Shown here: positions 22,705-33,924 of the stretch, piece by piece
Layout of the letters: each line of letters begins with the position of its first letter
Position numbering within the stretch: the first letter of the stretch is position 1
Assembly (NCBI GenBank): GCA_001566295.1
Contig: KQ964253.1
Coordinates: forward strand, 496,001 to 560,000
Length of the DNA: 64,000 bases
Reading direction: 5' to 3'
Origin: Microdochium bolleyi
Lineage: Eukaryota; Ascomycota; Sordariomycetes; Xylariales; Microdochiaceae
The notes under the pieces: model-generated
What the model saw: only the letters and a program-made list of their open reading frames with translations
Told to the model about the DNA's origin: nothing
Database searches by the model: none
Program-made: the position numbers and the translations under genes

Positions 22705-25192
22705 ATGGCGGTGCCCACCCTCTTTCGGTCGCCGACGGCCGAGCCGGATATACGACTCGAAGACTATCTCGACGATAAGCTCCAATCGACCGCAGACCTC
22801 GACACCTTGGATAGCCTGATCGCGAATGTGGAAGTGCAGCGGAGCCAGCTGCAAGCACAGCTCGACGATGCCACGAAAGAGCTCGAGTCCGCGCGGCGAG
22901 CCGGCCACGACCGCCAGGGCGGCCTGCAAAAGTCGATCCAGGAGTTCGAGGAGCTGCAGCAGAGCATCGACTCGCGCATCGGCGCCGTGGCGAACTCGCA
23001 TGCGCCCGACGAAGCGATCCGCAGGCTCGAGAAGCCCATGAACCAGCTACATAAAGTGGAGCTAGCATACCGATATGTCTCGCTGCTCCAAGACGTCGAG
23101 AACTTGCGAAACGAAGCCCGATCGCACCTACCCCAGGACCCAAAGGCTGCTCTGCAACCCTACACGAGGCTGAAGAAGCTGGGGAGCCGCCTGGAAGAGC
23201 TCCGCGAGCAGGCTGATGAGGCAGCGGCGCATCTTGTTGGCTACGTCAAGGGCATTTCCGAGAGTTTGTGGACCGAGATGAAGAGCATCATGGCTAAGGA
23301 GATGGAGAGCTTGCTCACAAAACGTGGCTGGTACACTGGCGGGGTCGATCCACGGAGCGAGATGGACGACGAGTGGCTCGAGTGCTTTGAGAAGCTTGTC
23401 GACCTGCAGATGCCAGAGGTCCTCTACTCTGACACAGCAGTGCCGCTGCTGCCGTTCGAGGTCATGGTCAAGCCGTTTGTGCAGTGGTTCCGCTTCCAAT
23501 TCATGAGCGACAACCCTACAAGTTCGCCGCAGAACTTTGGCACTTTTTGCGTCTCGCAGTTCTTGTCTCTGCTTGAGAAGTGGGAAGACTTCTTCCGCGA
23601 GAACGTGAGCTACATTCTGGCTTCCAGATACGGCGAGACCAGGGTCAAGGACATGTCAGTCTACAGAGATCCGGCATGTGCTCTGATTGCCGCTATGCTC
23701 CCTGTCGTCCGCGAGAAGATCAGCACTGTTGTCCAGCACGGTCTCCGTAATCCTCAATTCTTTAGCAGCATGATAAATCAGCTGCTGGATCTTGACGACG
23801 AGTTGCGCAGCAGATTCGACTATGATGGGGGGGATCCCGTGCGCGGTTGGGGTGGCCTGACTTCCGAAGTGCTTGACAAGTACTTTGACTTCTGGCTTAC
23901 TGCCGAGAAGGAGTTCGCGCTGGAGCGATTCCAGGCCATCTTGAGCTCCGCTGATGCCAGAAACATCGACTATGACTACAGCGGCTCCGGTAAGATGAAA
24001 CCGACTTTTGCTGCGGTGCGCATCGCGGACCTGCTCAAGTCTGTGACGTCTCAGTACGATCGCATTCGAAGATTTTCGCACAAGCTCCGCTTCTTGATCG
24101 ACATACAGCTCGAGATTCTTGATAGATATCATGATCGCCTGCGAGACTCACTCGAGGCATACTCGGCCATTACCTCTACGTTGGGCCGGACATTGCACGG
24201 CGTGACGAAGGAACAGTTGGCGGCACTGGAGGGTACGGGAACTCTGGAGACCCTGTGCAAAGTGCTTAGCAGCGCTGATCATATCATCACCACGCTCGAG
24301 ATCTGGAGTAACGAAGAGGTAAGCACAAACCGAATGTGTTCTTCGCTGCATCTCGAAGACTGACCCTCAATAGTTTTTTGTGACACTCTGGGACAAGCTT
24401 CAGGCCCGGGCCACGACCGTTGGCGACGAAGACGACCTGGCTGGGGGACTCAGCTACGAGCAGGTTAAAGGCCGGACCTCGTCCTCCGTAGGCTTAGACG
24501 GCGATGGCGGGATCTTGTTTGATGAGACCATCACTTCGTACAGAAACCGGCGCAAAGCTGCTGAAGCCTTCTTGGTTTCTGCGCTTGTATCATCTCACCA
24601 AAAGGCTTTCCGCGCATACTTGTCAAAGACCGAGTGGAGCATTGTTAGTGGCGACTCTGATGGTAAGCGGCGCATCTTCCCTGCCCAGTTCTGCGCTCAA
24701 GCATTTGTTGACCATGATGCTGCAGACACTGCAATATTGAGCATCACCCTTGAGCTCGACGAACCTCTTCGCACAATGAAGCAGAACTTCGAATTCCTCC
24801 AGCCAGCACTCAGCACGACCGTATTCCGCCGCCTGTTGCGTGAGAGCCTCACCAGGCTCTCCGACCTGCTGTGGGAGAACGTGCTAATGAGATACACCTT
24901 CACCATGCTCGGCGCCGCGCAGTTCGCGCGCGACCTCGAGGCCATCACGTCCCTGATCGACCGTTTCATTCCAGACGGCTCTTCGGCACTCAGTGCGATC
25001 CTCGAAGGTGCTTCGGTTTTGAATCTGCCGCTCGAGCCAGTGGATGGCGCGCTAGGGCTGCAGCAAGCCAGTGACAGGTTCTTCAAGGATAACACCGAGG
25101 CGAAAGCCGCGCTTGAAGAAATGGGGGTCGAAAGTCTCACACCGGCACATGCCAGGCAGATTGTGCAGAAGAGGGCAGAGAACCAGACTTGA
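22705..25192 (+). CDS. TIP20: RINT1/TIP20-family vesicle-tethering subunit
   Basis: Two exons, 22705..24318 and 24374..25192, with a 55-nt intron (GTAAGC...AATAG); 810 aa. The start MAVPTLFRSP was chosen over the in-frame ATG at 22648, whose extension looks like leader sequence. Residues ~30-110 form a coiled coil; the rest is the helical RINT-1/TIP-1 domain, with WEDFFRENVSYIL, a DFWLTAEKEFALERF helix, and RRFSHKLRFLIDIQLEILDRY near the splice. Yeast Tip20 and human RINT1 are parts of the Dsl1/NRZ complex that tethers Golgi-derived COPI vesicles at the ER; the same role is inferred here. Its stop lies only 33 bases from the stop of the convergent gene at 25226, so the 3' UTRs very likely overlap. 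Confidence 0.87.
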
Positions 25193-25225
25193 CGTAGCTA
25201 AATACGGTACCGTAGGTATTGTAAT

Positions 25226-27481
25226 CTATACCCTGGGCAACGCAACAATCTCGACCAGATACGGCTCAGCCCTTGGCTTCTTCTCGTGCACCTTATCTCT
25301 TACAAATGATTTCCCAATGTCGCCTATCCATTTTTGAACGAGAGCCACCAAACGACGAGACGAGCTAGCGAACCATAAGCTCGATATGACGATTTGGAAC
25401 ACGAGGAATACGATGAGGGCGGTTTGCGGGCTCGGGTTGAGGGGCAGTGCACTCTCGGTGATGCTGAGCAGGATCGATACCATCACGATGGGGATACACA
25501 CCTGATCGATGGAAGAAAAGAGATGGCAGGTCAGCATTCGAGTGTCGATGGAGGGTTAAGGAGGTATCGGGATGGGGGGTTGGCAGGTGGCTTACCACGG
25601 AGATGAGGCCAGCTTGCTTGTTGGCATTGACCAGGGAGGACTGGAAATGTGTTTGTGCAGCAGCTTCTTCGACGAGTCGTGAAGTGAGCTAGAGTCGTAA
25701 CAGTGTCACTAAAAGGTCTGTGCCATATAAAAACATGGCATTTGCGCATGGCCCAAAGTCGACCGCAGATAGTCGACTGTAAAGAGGCATGACTCGCTGG
25801 ACGGGGCAGAACTGGAAATGCTAAAGAGACATGGCACGCTGAGCAGAGCAGACTTACCTCTTTCCTGACGCACTCGCTTCGAAATGCCAAAGTGTCTCTG
25901 AGACTTTCCAATCGTGTGTGCAGACGGGACAGCTGCTGTGTAGTTCGAGTGATCGATGCGACACGGTCGTGGCGGATCTGAGGCCTGTCGCCAGGGGCAC
26001 CGCGGCCTTCACCGTCACAGAACATCGATATCGCCGTTGGAAGAAATCGCTCTAGTTCTACCACTGTCTCGCCCAGAGATCTGTGACATACCTGGACGAG
26101 ACCCATGGCTCGGTCGAGCCAGATGCCCTCATCTCGGAGCGCGACCGAGTCATCTGGGTCTCGAGGAATGTGCGATTCCTCACGAAGGCTAACAACATCC
26201 TTCTTGTGACTAAGCAATGGACTCTGCAATTAAATTGAAAAATTAGTGATTCCAGTCTGTGGCGCGAAGACTTCACAGAGTTGACCTCACCTGATGGTCC
26301 AGAGCCGTGGTGAGATGTGTCACAAGATTTCGCCATTCTCCCATGATTCTTTCCACGCGTGTGGAGAAGGTGTTGATGAAGTAGTCCCTGGCATTCGTAA
26401 AGGAGCAATCTGACAGCGACCTACCCAAGGTGAAAGGATCTGGTTTAGCATGGTCCGCCCGCTCTTCTGTCCAATACTCAATACAATCTTCGCCAAAGGT
26501 CTTGTCCGGGTTGACGAAGTAAGAGTCAGTGAGCATATAGCCGGTCCATCTCTTGCTAAAAGAGCCGACAATCAAACAAGACGTGACGGCTTGGTATATT
26601 ATATCAAAAGAACCCAGCATGTCGTTTCCTTTGTCCAAACATGGGATTTGGAACTCATGTCGCAGAGGACGACCAGACAATCGACGATAGTCTTTTCTGA
26701 CAATACGATCCGTGCGCAGAATGAGGTGAGGAAGATGAAATTCAAAGCAGAATGTCTTGTATCCGTCCGGCTGTTCTCATTAATACAACGAACACAATAC
26801 CCATCGGCTATTGGATCATCACTTACCAGAATGCGGGCTTCTATGACTGGTGTTCCCTCCAAATGTTGTTCCATAAAGTCTGGCAACACACGACACTCTA
26901 AAGGTGTGGCAGCTCGAGCCAGGCAACGCACAATGACGGGAGTGAGATTCGGAATATAGCTGCATTCAAGTCAGTGATGAGCGGAATCTTCAGGATCACC
27001 AAGGCCGAAGAAGTGCCTACATTCTCCTGATCGCGGCTTCTTCGACGTTGCTGCGGCCGTTGCCTCCAAGATTTTTGGCAAGTTCTGAGGCTTCCAAGGC
27101 TGTAGACAACCATATGCTCGAGCCAGAGTCATCGTATTCATCCAAGAGCGCGACTTGTCTCGAGTCATCTTGGGGGCTCAGAGGAAGTCGCTCCTCTCTG
27201 ACAAACTTTGGAATGATCGTTTCCTCATCCCAAGGCGCAAAGGCTCCAACCCGGCTGCAAAAGTTTCTCAAACACTCTTCTTCCACCTCGGCAAGGGTAC
27301 TGTCGTTCTCTTCATCATAGAGTGACTCAGTCTCTTCTTCATGATCCTCCGTGATGTGTGTGGAACACCAAGGCGTGCGGCTGGAACTGTAGGTTCGTGG
27401 CATAGGTTTCAACTCATCGAAGGCTGGATCCCAAGAGGAACAATAGCGAGCTCGGCAACATGATCCTGCTGGTTCAAGCAT
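25226..27481 (-). CDS. Membrane-hairpin accessory protein, CorA-like topology, copy C
   Basis: Six exons on the minus strand: 27021..27481, 26827..26959, 26291..26770, 25858..26223, 25596..25688, 25226..25501 (602 aa). The 169-nt intron 25689..25857 is long for this window. Start set at 27481 (MLEPAGS); an upstream in-frame ATG at 27628 is possible. Motifs match copies A and B: SSWDPAFDELK near the N-terminus, EFHLPHLILRTDRI, LIVGSFSKRWTGYMLTDSYF, DPFTLGRSL, NARDYFINTFSTRVERIMGEW, a charged region, then a hairpin of two hydrophobic helices around SITESALPLNPSP. The exons of 133 and 93 nt have exactly the same length in copy A, and the first exon of 461 nt is the same length in copy B. It is followed upstream by a zinc-ribbon gene and the NACHT gene. 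Function unknown. Confidence 0.68.
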
Positions 27482-28928
27482 GGCATTGTCAGAGTGTCGA
27501 GAGAATCCTGGATCATGGAATGCTAGAAGAAGTTCTGTCTGGCCAGGGGAGCCAAAAGTCATGAGAGTCTCATACACTGGACCGAACACTCTGGCGGCTG
27601 GTATTTTATGACGAAGGCTATGCATCAAGGGCTAGATGTACACTCCAAGTATCCAACTTGCAGGCTCCTGTCTGTTGCCTTATGATACATCCTTGTTGCT
27701 GGTTGCCTGAAACCAGAGGCGTGGAACACGCCTCGAGGTGTCCACGCTATGCCAACGCTCGACGCATATGGTGGAATTTAATGTGTCCATCCAAAAACAC
27801 AGCCTACTCTGTTTCGGTAGAGGTGCATGGTGGGCTGGAAAAGTGAGGCTGCTGCAGGAAATAGACTGCACCTGGTCAAAGAAAGCTGACAAGGCTTACA
27901 CAGTGCTTTGAAGTCGTATGCTCTGCAATCATGGTCCGAAACTTGAGGAGAGTTCCACACATATTTGGTCTTTCAGCAGCTCAGCGTATTGTTCGCAGGT
28001 GGCTGGGCATCACTGCAGCACACTACAATTGCATAGCCTCCTCAGAAAATTCGACTTGTCAGTCAGCTGCACCTGTCGGAGAGCTTCTGAATGCCACTGG
28101 CGGTAGACAAGTGACATTCTGACTCTCCTGCACCCTTTACTGCAAGGCCACAGCCATCCACCGCCTGAATGGTCTTGAGCTTGCAGGTCTGTGCCGATGC
28201 TCTCTCAAGTCCACCAAAATTGTCTTGGTGGCGATTGAGGACCGGATCCCGCCATGATGGACTCCTGTGAGCTATGCCGGGAGAGAGGGGTCCTGCCTGA
28301 CCAGGCATGTAAGCAAAACGCAGCCTTTTATCGAACTCGTCTTATCTTCTCGCCAATTATTCATCGATAGCAGAAATAAGACAGTGCTGAGTTAGTTACA
28401 TCATTCATCTGACTGAGTCTAAACTATCGCAATCTCTGAGAAACAATAAATCAAGATGCAGATGACGCAAGTCTTCAGTTTAGGCGTGTAGTCATCGAAG
28501 TCATGCCTGGCACTTCTCCAACTCCTGGTTCAAGTGGCAAATTGATGCGCGGTCTTGTCCCCGGCGCATGCCCCGAAACTGCGGGGAGAGGTTGCCATCC
28601 AATTACCCTCCCAATACATGAGCAAAATGACGAAACACTGCGTTGGAATGGCGCGCTTGAGTCCTCTCGAGGCTCACTTCGTGTTGGCCATTTTGGACCT
28701 CATAATAGCAGGTGGTGAAATCTTCTCATTGATCTTCGTATGCCAGGCAGCTATTGCTGCTGCTTCTTGCAAGCGCATGCCCCAGTGGCCAAATAATATC
28801 CATCCCATAACTCCCTCGATTGCTGCTGCGGATGCCTGTTCTCCTTGGTCGGAATATCATCAATTCGCCGCAGCGGTCGACCACCTCCCCAGCCATCATT
28901 ATGATTCATATCGTGCGCTGCGGCGACC
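27482..28928. other. Intergenic region
   Basis: About 1.4 kb between copy C and zinc-ribbon copy 2, both on the minus strand. The plus-strand 201-codon frame at 28555..29160 is largely antisense to the zinc-ribbon exon and has no domain. No supported gene. Confidence 0.45.
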
Positions 28929-29296
28929 TCAACTCTTAGGCGCGTTCTGTTCCATCTCTGGCTTCCCAGGCGGATCTCGTGGCGGCGATCTTGATTTCCG
29001 TCGTGACAATGGCCTTTTCTCTACGAGGCAGAGATTGCATCGAGGTTGTTCGCAGTGTTTGCACTCCACTATATCCTTGGTAGACATTCCGGAGAAATTG
29101 CAATGGCACTATCGAGGTGTCAGCATCCGTAACCGAACGAGGTGTTGTTGTCGCGTATAATCCACCGCCATACTCACGCAGGTCCATATCCATACCGATT
29201 TAATGGGTTTCTAAAGTCGTCTCAGCTAATCGCTACAAGATAACAGCGCACGCTAGTTGGGGACCAATGTACTCTCTATCAACTTACCCTGGGCAT
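28929..29296 (-). CDS. Zinc-ribbon microprotein, copy 2
   Basis: Three exons on the minus strand: 29288..29296, 29178..29210 and 28929..29108 (73 aa). Introns are 77 nt (GTAAGT...TTTAG) and 69 nt (GTGAGT, GCTGAC, ATAG). The spliced protein is MPRKPIK, then VWIWTC, CHC, 12 residues, CKHCEQPRCNLC, and a basic RRKSRSPPRDPP tail. The VWIWTC hexapeptide is identical to copy 3, and the intron falls after the same Cys codon in all three copies. Eight cysteines are available for one zinc site. Read unspliced, the minus frame looks like an unrelated 85-codon ORF, which is why it is easily missed. It lies head-to-head with the NACHT gene, with about 800 bases between starts. Function unknown. Confidence 0.65.
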
Positions 29297-30098
29297 AACA
29301 TGCCGACGATATCTCCTCAATATCTGATGCTACGTTCGAGCGACAATGGAGCGAACAAGGTTTGGAAAAAAGCAGAAGGCTTGCGTGAAGATAAGCCTTT
29401 GGACCGTTTCTTGGTAGCGAGAGTGGGAGGCCCTGACGTGCAAGCAGAGATGGCCTTTGGTACAGCACACCAGTATTGCTGAAAGCGCGAGAATTGCAAA
29501 ACGTCGAAACGCCAGGAAGTACGTGCCCAAGCCGGGACTGCTTGAAGTAACCGGTGCAGTGGTGCGCGCACCAGACGATGCTAATCAGCGCCCAAGATGC
29601 TCAGCTGTCGTTTTTGCCACACTCTGGTGTTTGACAAAAAGTACTCCCCGAGTACATGATGCAACCTTCACACGAATCTCCTTGTCTTTGATTTGTCTGA
29701 ACACTTGTTCGCCTCACGTCCCCAAGTCCTAGACCAACAAAGGTGATTGGCCATTCCATTGCAGCCCAAGCACCCCTTCACATAAGCTCAAATGCTGCGA
29801 TACCTGCGGACATGACTGCATAGCTGATCAGGAAAGCCCAACAACGTCGTTATCAAGGGCAGTGTGCGGCCTTTGACTAGAATTCCGAATGTATGTGCAA
29901 TTGTAGGTACAGGCACGATGATATGCAGCCACACACGTACTGTCTAGTGAAGGCAGACAATAAAATGAAAGGTTCTCTTCAGTGCAACAAGACCAGGTGG
30001 AACATAAGCATTGGGCGGGCTGTCCAGTCTTCGCTGATTAGATTTTAATTCCTGCTGGCTTTTACAGAACTGCACTCTCTTCTCACAACTCTCAAGCC
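29297..30098. other. Divergent intergenic region between zinc-ribbon copy 2 and NACHT gene
   Basis: About 800 bases that should contain both promoters. It holds short open frames on both strands; none supported. No clear shared operator-like repeat was noticed. Confidence 0.45.
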
Positions 30099-33000
30099 AT
30101 GGAGAACTGGGAGCTTTTCACACTTATTCTCGCCCCCGTGCCTATCATCATCCTGCTCTTGAAAGGGTGTTGGTTGTTTGTCACTCTACACCATGACACA
30201 GATCTTATCCTTGGCCGGCATGCTCGTGCAGACACCTTCGTGCAGGAAGCTACGACCTTTGCTGCAGACACACACGTTCGCAGTCCTCGAGTTGCCCCCG
30301 CGACGATTGAGGCCGTCATACAATGCAGAGAGCTCTCAGATGAACTGGCCGAGCAACTTCGCCGCGAGAAGGAGACTTTGAAGCAGGGCAATCCATGCTA
30401 TCGACTTTGCCGCGAGTTGAGTCACCGCCTGAAGGGACAGTGGCAGAAGTTAGAGTTGTTGAAAGCCAGCTACGAAAGCCTGAAAGCGCTGTCTTTGCTG
30501 GAAATATGGTTAGTCCTGAGCCGTTGTGGATCTTGGGTATATCATATCATAACTTACTCGGTTAGGAATCGTTGTGAGAAGATTCTTGCTGAAGAAAGGA
30601 GCCAGTCGCGGAAGCTTGAGCATATGCGTGCACTTGTGTGGATTTCCTCTAGAGATCTGGCTACGAAGCTCAGAGAGGGCATCGGCCATCTTACAAGGGC
30701 GATAGAGAGCTGTGTCGATCAACTTGGCAGCATCGCGAACAAGCAAGATCATTTCCAGAAAACCATTGACCTCCAAAATCGCCAGGATAGCGAGAAGGCA
30801 GCAGAGGAGGTCCGGTCGAAAGTACAGGCTCGGAAAGATGTAGAGAGACAAGAGTTCATGAGCAGCCTTAGCTACAGGGAGATGGACCAGCGTTTCCACG
30901 ACATAGACAAGCCCGTTTCGAACAGCCTGGATTGGATCTTCCAGAACTCCATTGGGAATGCCAATTTTGGAAACCACTGTGCTCAAGAGCTAGGCTCGTG
31001 GCTCCAACAAAGTCGGCAATTGTTCTGGGTATGCGGAAAGCTCGGTTCCGGCAAATCGACATTGATGGCCCATCTTGTCAGAGATTCCAGGACAGTCGCA
31101 GCTTTGGCATCCAATGCGGGCAACAGACCCGTCCATCTGCTGAGCTTCTTTTTCTGGCGAGCTGGCACGGACGAGGAAAAGAGTCGAATGGGCCTACTCA
31201 AAAGTCTCCTCCACCAGATCTGCGAGTCCGATACCGATATACTTGATATTCTGCTCCGCGACCCGACTCGAAAGAGGAGGTCGCCAAGATGGACTCTGTC
31301 AGTACTGGAGGAAATGCTGTCACTAGCCTTGACTCACTTGTCAGGTGCACACATTTGCATGTTCATCGATGGTATCGATGAATGCGTGGACACTCGCAAA
31401 AAAGCAAAACTAGCGACTGACACCACGGTTATCGATCTCATTCAAAGCTGGGCGGAACTAGAGCATGTAAAGGTCTGCATATCCAGCCGCCCGGAACCAC
31501 ACCTCACCAACAAGCTAGATTGCTCCCCTCGTTTGCATCTCGAAGACCGCAACTTTACCGACATTCACGCTTTTGTAGCTGAGAGGCTTTCGAAGCACCG
31601 CACGGAGACTGGCCTCCTCAAACAATGCTCTTTTCACGAGGAAATTGCCAGAAAGTCTGAGGGTGTTTTCCTATGGGCTGTTGTCACTACCGAGAGTTTG
31701 ATCCAGGGAGACTCCCAAGGAGACTCGGAAAAAATGTTGAGGCAGCGTCTCTCGGAGATGCCACGGGACATGAACGAAATTTTCACTGCCATGATACAAC
31801 GAATTGAACCCATATACAGGAAAAGCCTCGCATTTTACTTCAAGCTTGCAGAGCTTGGCAGTGAGAGAGAGTCCCTCGCAAGACTTGCAACAATTCCGGT
31901 TATCACGGCGGCAAGACAGAAGGGGCGGATTGCCAGTATTGCGCAATTCGTCAAGTGCTGCCAACAGACCACCAGGCAAATTGAGGGCCAGAGCGCAGGT
32001 CTGCTGGAAACCCGACCCATCCGTTCCACCATGTTGAAGGCCGAATCGTGGGCGTCCGGCAGCGAATGGTATCTATGTCAAGACGCTCCCCGATCGACAT
32101 CAAGCTCCATGGAAGACTCAGGTGTTGCCCTGGCACGCTGCGCCCAGGAAGCCGCCGGTTCCTTCCCAGAAATACTCAAGCATGAAATGCGGGGAGTAAG
32201 ATGGGTGCATCGCTCTGCGCACGACTTCGTCAGGGATCCGGACAATGCGAAGAGGCTCGGACTGCCATTGCTCAAAGACGAAGAAGTGGTTGAGGGACTC
32301 TTTGATGGATTTCTCCGGTATTACCTGACAGCGCCCTCTTGCAAGATAAAACAAGGCCAGCACGACCTGACTTTGACAACAATGCGCCGCAACACTATGA
32401 TGGCGGCCACAGCTCAGTGCTGGAGCGTTGCTCCGAGAGTTGTGCTTCGGGCCATTACCATGCTTGTTTCAGCATCAAACAACATGGCAGTCGAAGAACA
32501 GACTTGGCGAGCCCTCAGAAAGGGCTACATTTCTCGAGCGATTCACATGTGGCTGGAGTTTGGTCGACATCAGCTCTGGGACTACATTTTTCACTCCGAG
32601 GATCAAGTTCCTCCCTGTCTCTACGGCTACCTGATGAGCATTGCCTCGAACTTTGGGACGGGACGGATGCTAAGGCTTGACTCGGGAGCGCGAATGGCTT
32701 CATTCTTGCAAAAGAAATTCTTCTGCTTGCGATCATGCCAAGAAGTGAGTATCCTCTCAGCGCATCGAGTGCTATGTCGCATGGATGATGGCCTCCTGGC
32801 AACTATCTCTTATACGCCGAGCCTCGTTGCTCTTGATATTATCAGTCAGGATTGGAATGCCGTTGATATCTCTCTTGCTATACGACGACTGTGGGACAGA
32901 CGCGATATCTTGTGGCACCTGCGTTCGGAAGAAGCGAAAGCACAGAGAAAGTTGAGAGGACGTCAACTAGCACGCCAGTATCGATACGCCCAAGGCTTTC

Positions 33001-33545
33001 AACAAAGCTTGACCCGCATGTGCGACGTGGTAGATTTGTACCTCGAGATTGCCAATGACTGCAGACAGTTATGTCTCCAGATACCCGCATCGACACTATC
33101 AATCTACGCCCGTAAGGGACATGGCGCTAGATACACTGGCCTGCTTCAAGAGGGCGAGACCGAGATAGAGAACCCAAGTCACTTCGCCCTCCGTCTCATC
33201 TGCGTCACTTCAGGGTCGCCGAAACCTTGCACTGACTCGGTGTTGGATCCTACCGACCCCGAGTTTTCTTCCGTCGACAACTTTGTCAGTCTAGACCTGA
33301 GCTACGAGGCTTCTCGCACCCTGCTTCAGCACCTGGAGCTTGTCAACGACGAGGATGCCGAGTATCCTGAACCAGAGTCACTTCGACCAAAACTGTGTAT
33401 GACCATGGCGCAGATCGTCCGTTGGGAAGAGGCTGTTACTTCCGAAGTCATTGAGAACCAGAAAGGACTTTCGGCATCGGCTGTCGATATTGTGATACGC
33501 CACATCAACTCGCATTTGAGATACGCTCTTCAGTCCATTCGTTGA
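30099..33545 (+). CDS. NACHT-domain STAND (NLR-like) protein
   Basis: The frame is open for 1148 codons, but 30509..30565 looks like a 57-nt intron (GTTAGT, ATAAC, TTAG); splicing to 30099..30508 and 30566..33545 gives 1129 aa and a continuous helical stretch (LLEIWNRCEKILAEE). The N-terminus has one hydrophobic segment (residues ~10-30), then ~230 residues of coiled-coil-prone sequence. The NACHT NTPase follows: Walker A GKLGSGKST near 294, Walker B ICMFIDGIDEC near 400, and ISSRPEPH near 440, the usual fungal pattern. After it comes the winged-helix-like region typical of fungal NACHT proteins (VRWVHRSAHDFVRDPD). No ankyrin, WD or TPR repeats are visible at the C-terminus. Such proteins act in non-self recognition and regulated cell death; the trigger here is unknown. 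It is bracketed by two zinc-ribbon genes. Confidence 0.8.
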   Translation: MENWELFTLILAPVPIIILLLKGCWLFVTLHHDTDLILGRHARADTFVQEATTFAADTHVRSPRVAPATIEAVIQCRELSDELAEQLRREKETLKQGNPCYRLCRELSHRLKGQWQKLELLKASYESLKALSLLEIWLVLSRCGSWVYHIITYSVRNRCEKILAEERSQSRKLEHMRALVWISSRDLATKLREGIGHLTRAIESCVDQLGSIANKQDHFQKTIDLQNRQDSEKAAEEVRSKVQARKDVERQEFMSSLSYREMDQRFHDIDKPVSNSLDWIFQNSIGNANFGNHCAQELGSWLQQSRQLFWVCGKLGSGKSTLMAHLVRDSRTVAALASNAGNRPVHLLSFFFWRAGTDEEKSRMGLLKSLLHQICESDTDILDILLRDPTRKRRSPRWTLSVLEEMLSLALTHLSGAHICMFIDGIDECVDTRKKAKLATDTTVIDLIQSWAELEHVKVCISSRPEPHLTNKLDCSPRLHLEDRNFTDIHAFVAERLSKHRTETGLLKQCSFHEEIARKSEGVFLWAVVTTESLIQGDSQGDSEKMLRQRLSEMPRDMNEIFTAMIQRIEPIYRKSLAFYFKLAELGSERESLARLATIPVITAARQKGRIASIAQFVKCCQQTTRQIEGQSAGLLETRPIRSTMLKAESWASGSEWYLCQDAPRSTSSSMEDSGVALARCAQEAAGSFPEILKHEMRGVRWVHRSAHDFVRDPDNAKRLGLPLLKDEEVVEGLFDGFLRYYLTAPSCKIKQGQHDLTLTTMRRNTMMAATAQCWSVAPRVVLRAITMLVSASNNMAVEEQTWRALRKGYISRAIHMWLEFGRHQLWDYIFHSEDQVPPCLYGYLMSIASNFGTGRMLRLDSGARMASFLQKKFFCLRSCQEVSILSAHRVLCRMDDGLLATISYTPSLVALDIISQDWNAVDISLAIRRLWDRRDILWHLRSEEAKAQRKLRGRQLARQYRYAQGFQQSLTRMCDVVDLYLEIANDCRQLCLQIPASTLSIYARKGHGARYTGLLQEGETEIENPSHFALRLICVTSGSPKPCTDSVLDPTDPEFSSVDNFVSLDLSYEASRTLLQHLELVNDEDAEYPEPESLRPKLCMTMAQIVRWEEAVTSEVIENQKGLSASAVDIVIRHINSHLRYALQSIR

Positions 33546-33924
33546 TTTTCGCAACATGTTTCCTCGAACCTCGGTGGTATCCTCTCGCTGAACCTACCAC
33601 AGCCAGCGCTTGAGGAAGAACCTCCTTTCACATATCAGCTAATTCCAGATCGCGAAGGCAGCTGCTGCTCATGCAAAACGCGCACTATTCGAAATAGTGC
33701 CACTTCATCCAAATTGCAAGTAGTTTCTATTCCAGATTACGTCTAGTTCGAGTTTGAGCTAATGAGATGACACATTAAGTATGTTTTGGCAATAACAGAG
33801 CCTCCGACCGGCCCACAACAGCCGCTACAATCGTACAGACGAGCTCATAGTATCGACCCTTCCTGCGCAAGATCGACCGGAGAGCCATTCGAAGTCGCCG
33901 ACCGTCCAGGTTGTTTGTTTCGGC
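33546..33924. other. Intergenic region between convergent genes
   Basis: About 380 bases with the likely 3' UTRs of the NACHT gene and zinc-ribbon copy 3. Nothing else seen. Confidence 0.5.

Noticed and set aside
28555..29160. 201-codon plus-strand frame
   Set aside because: Overlaps the splice-supported zinc-ribbon gene on the minus strand and shows no domain.
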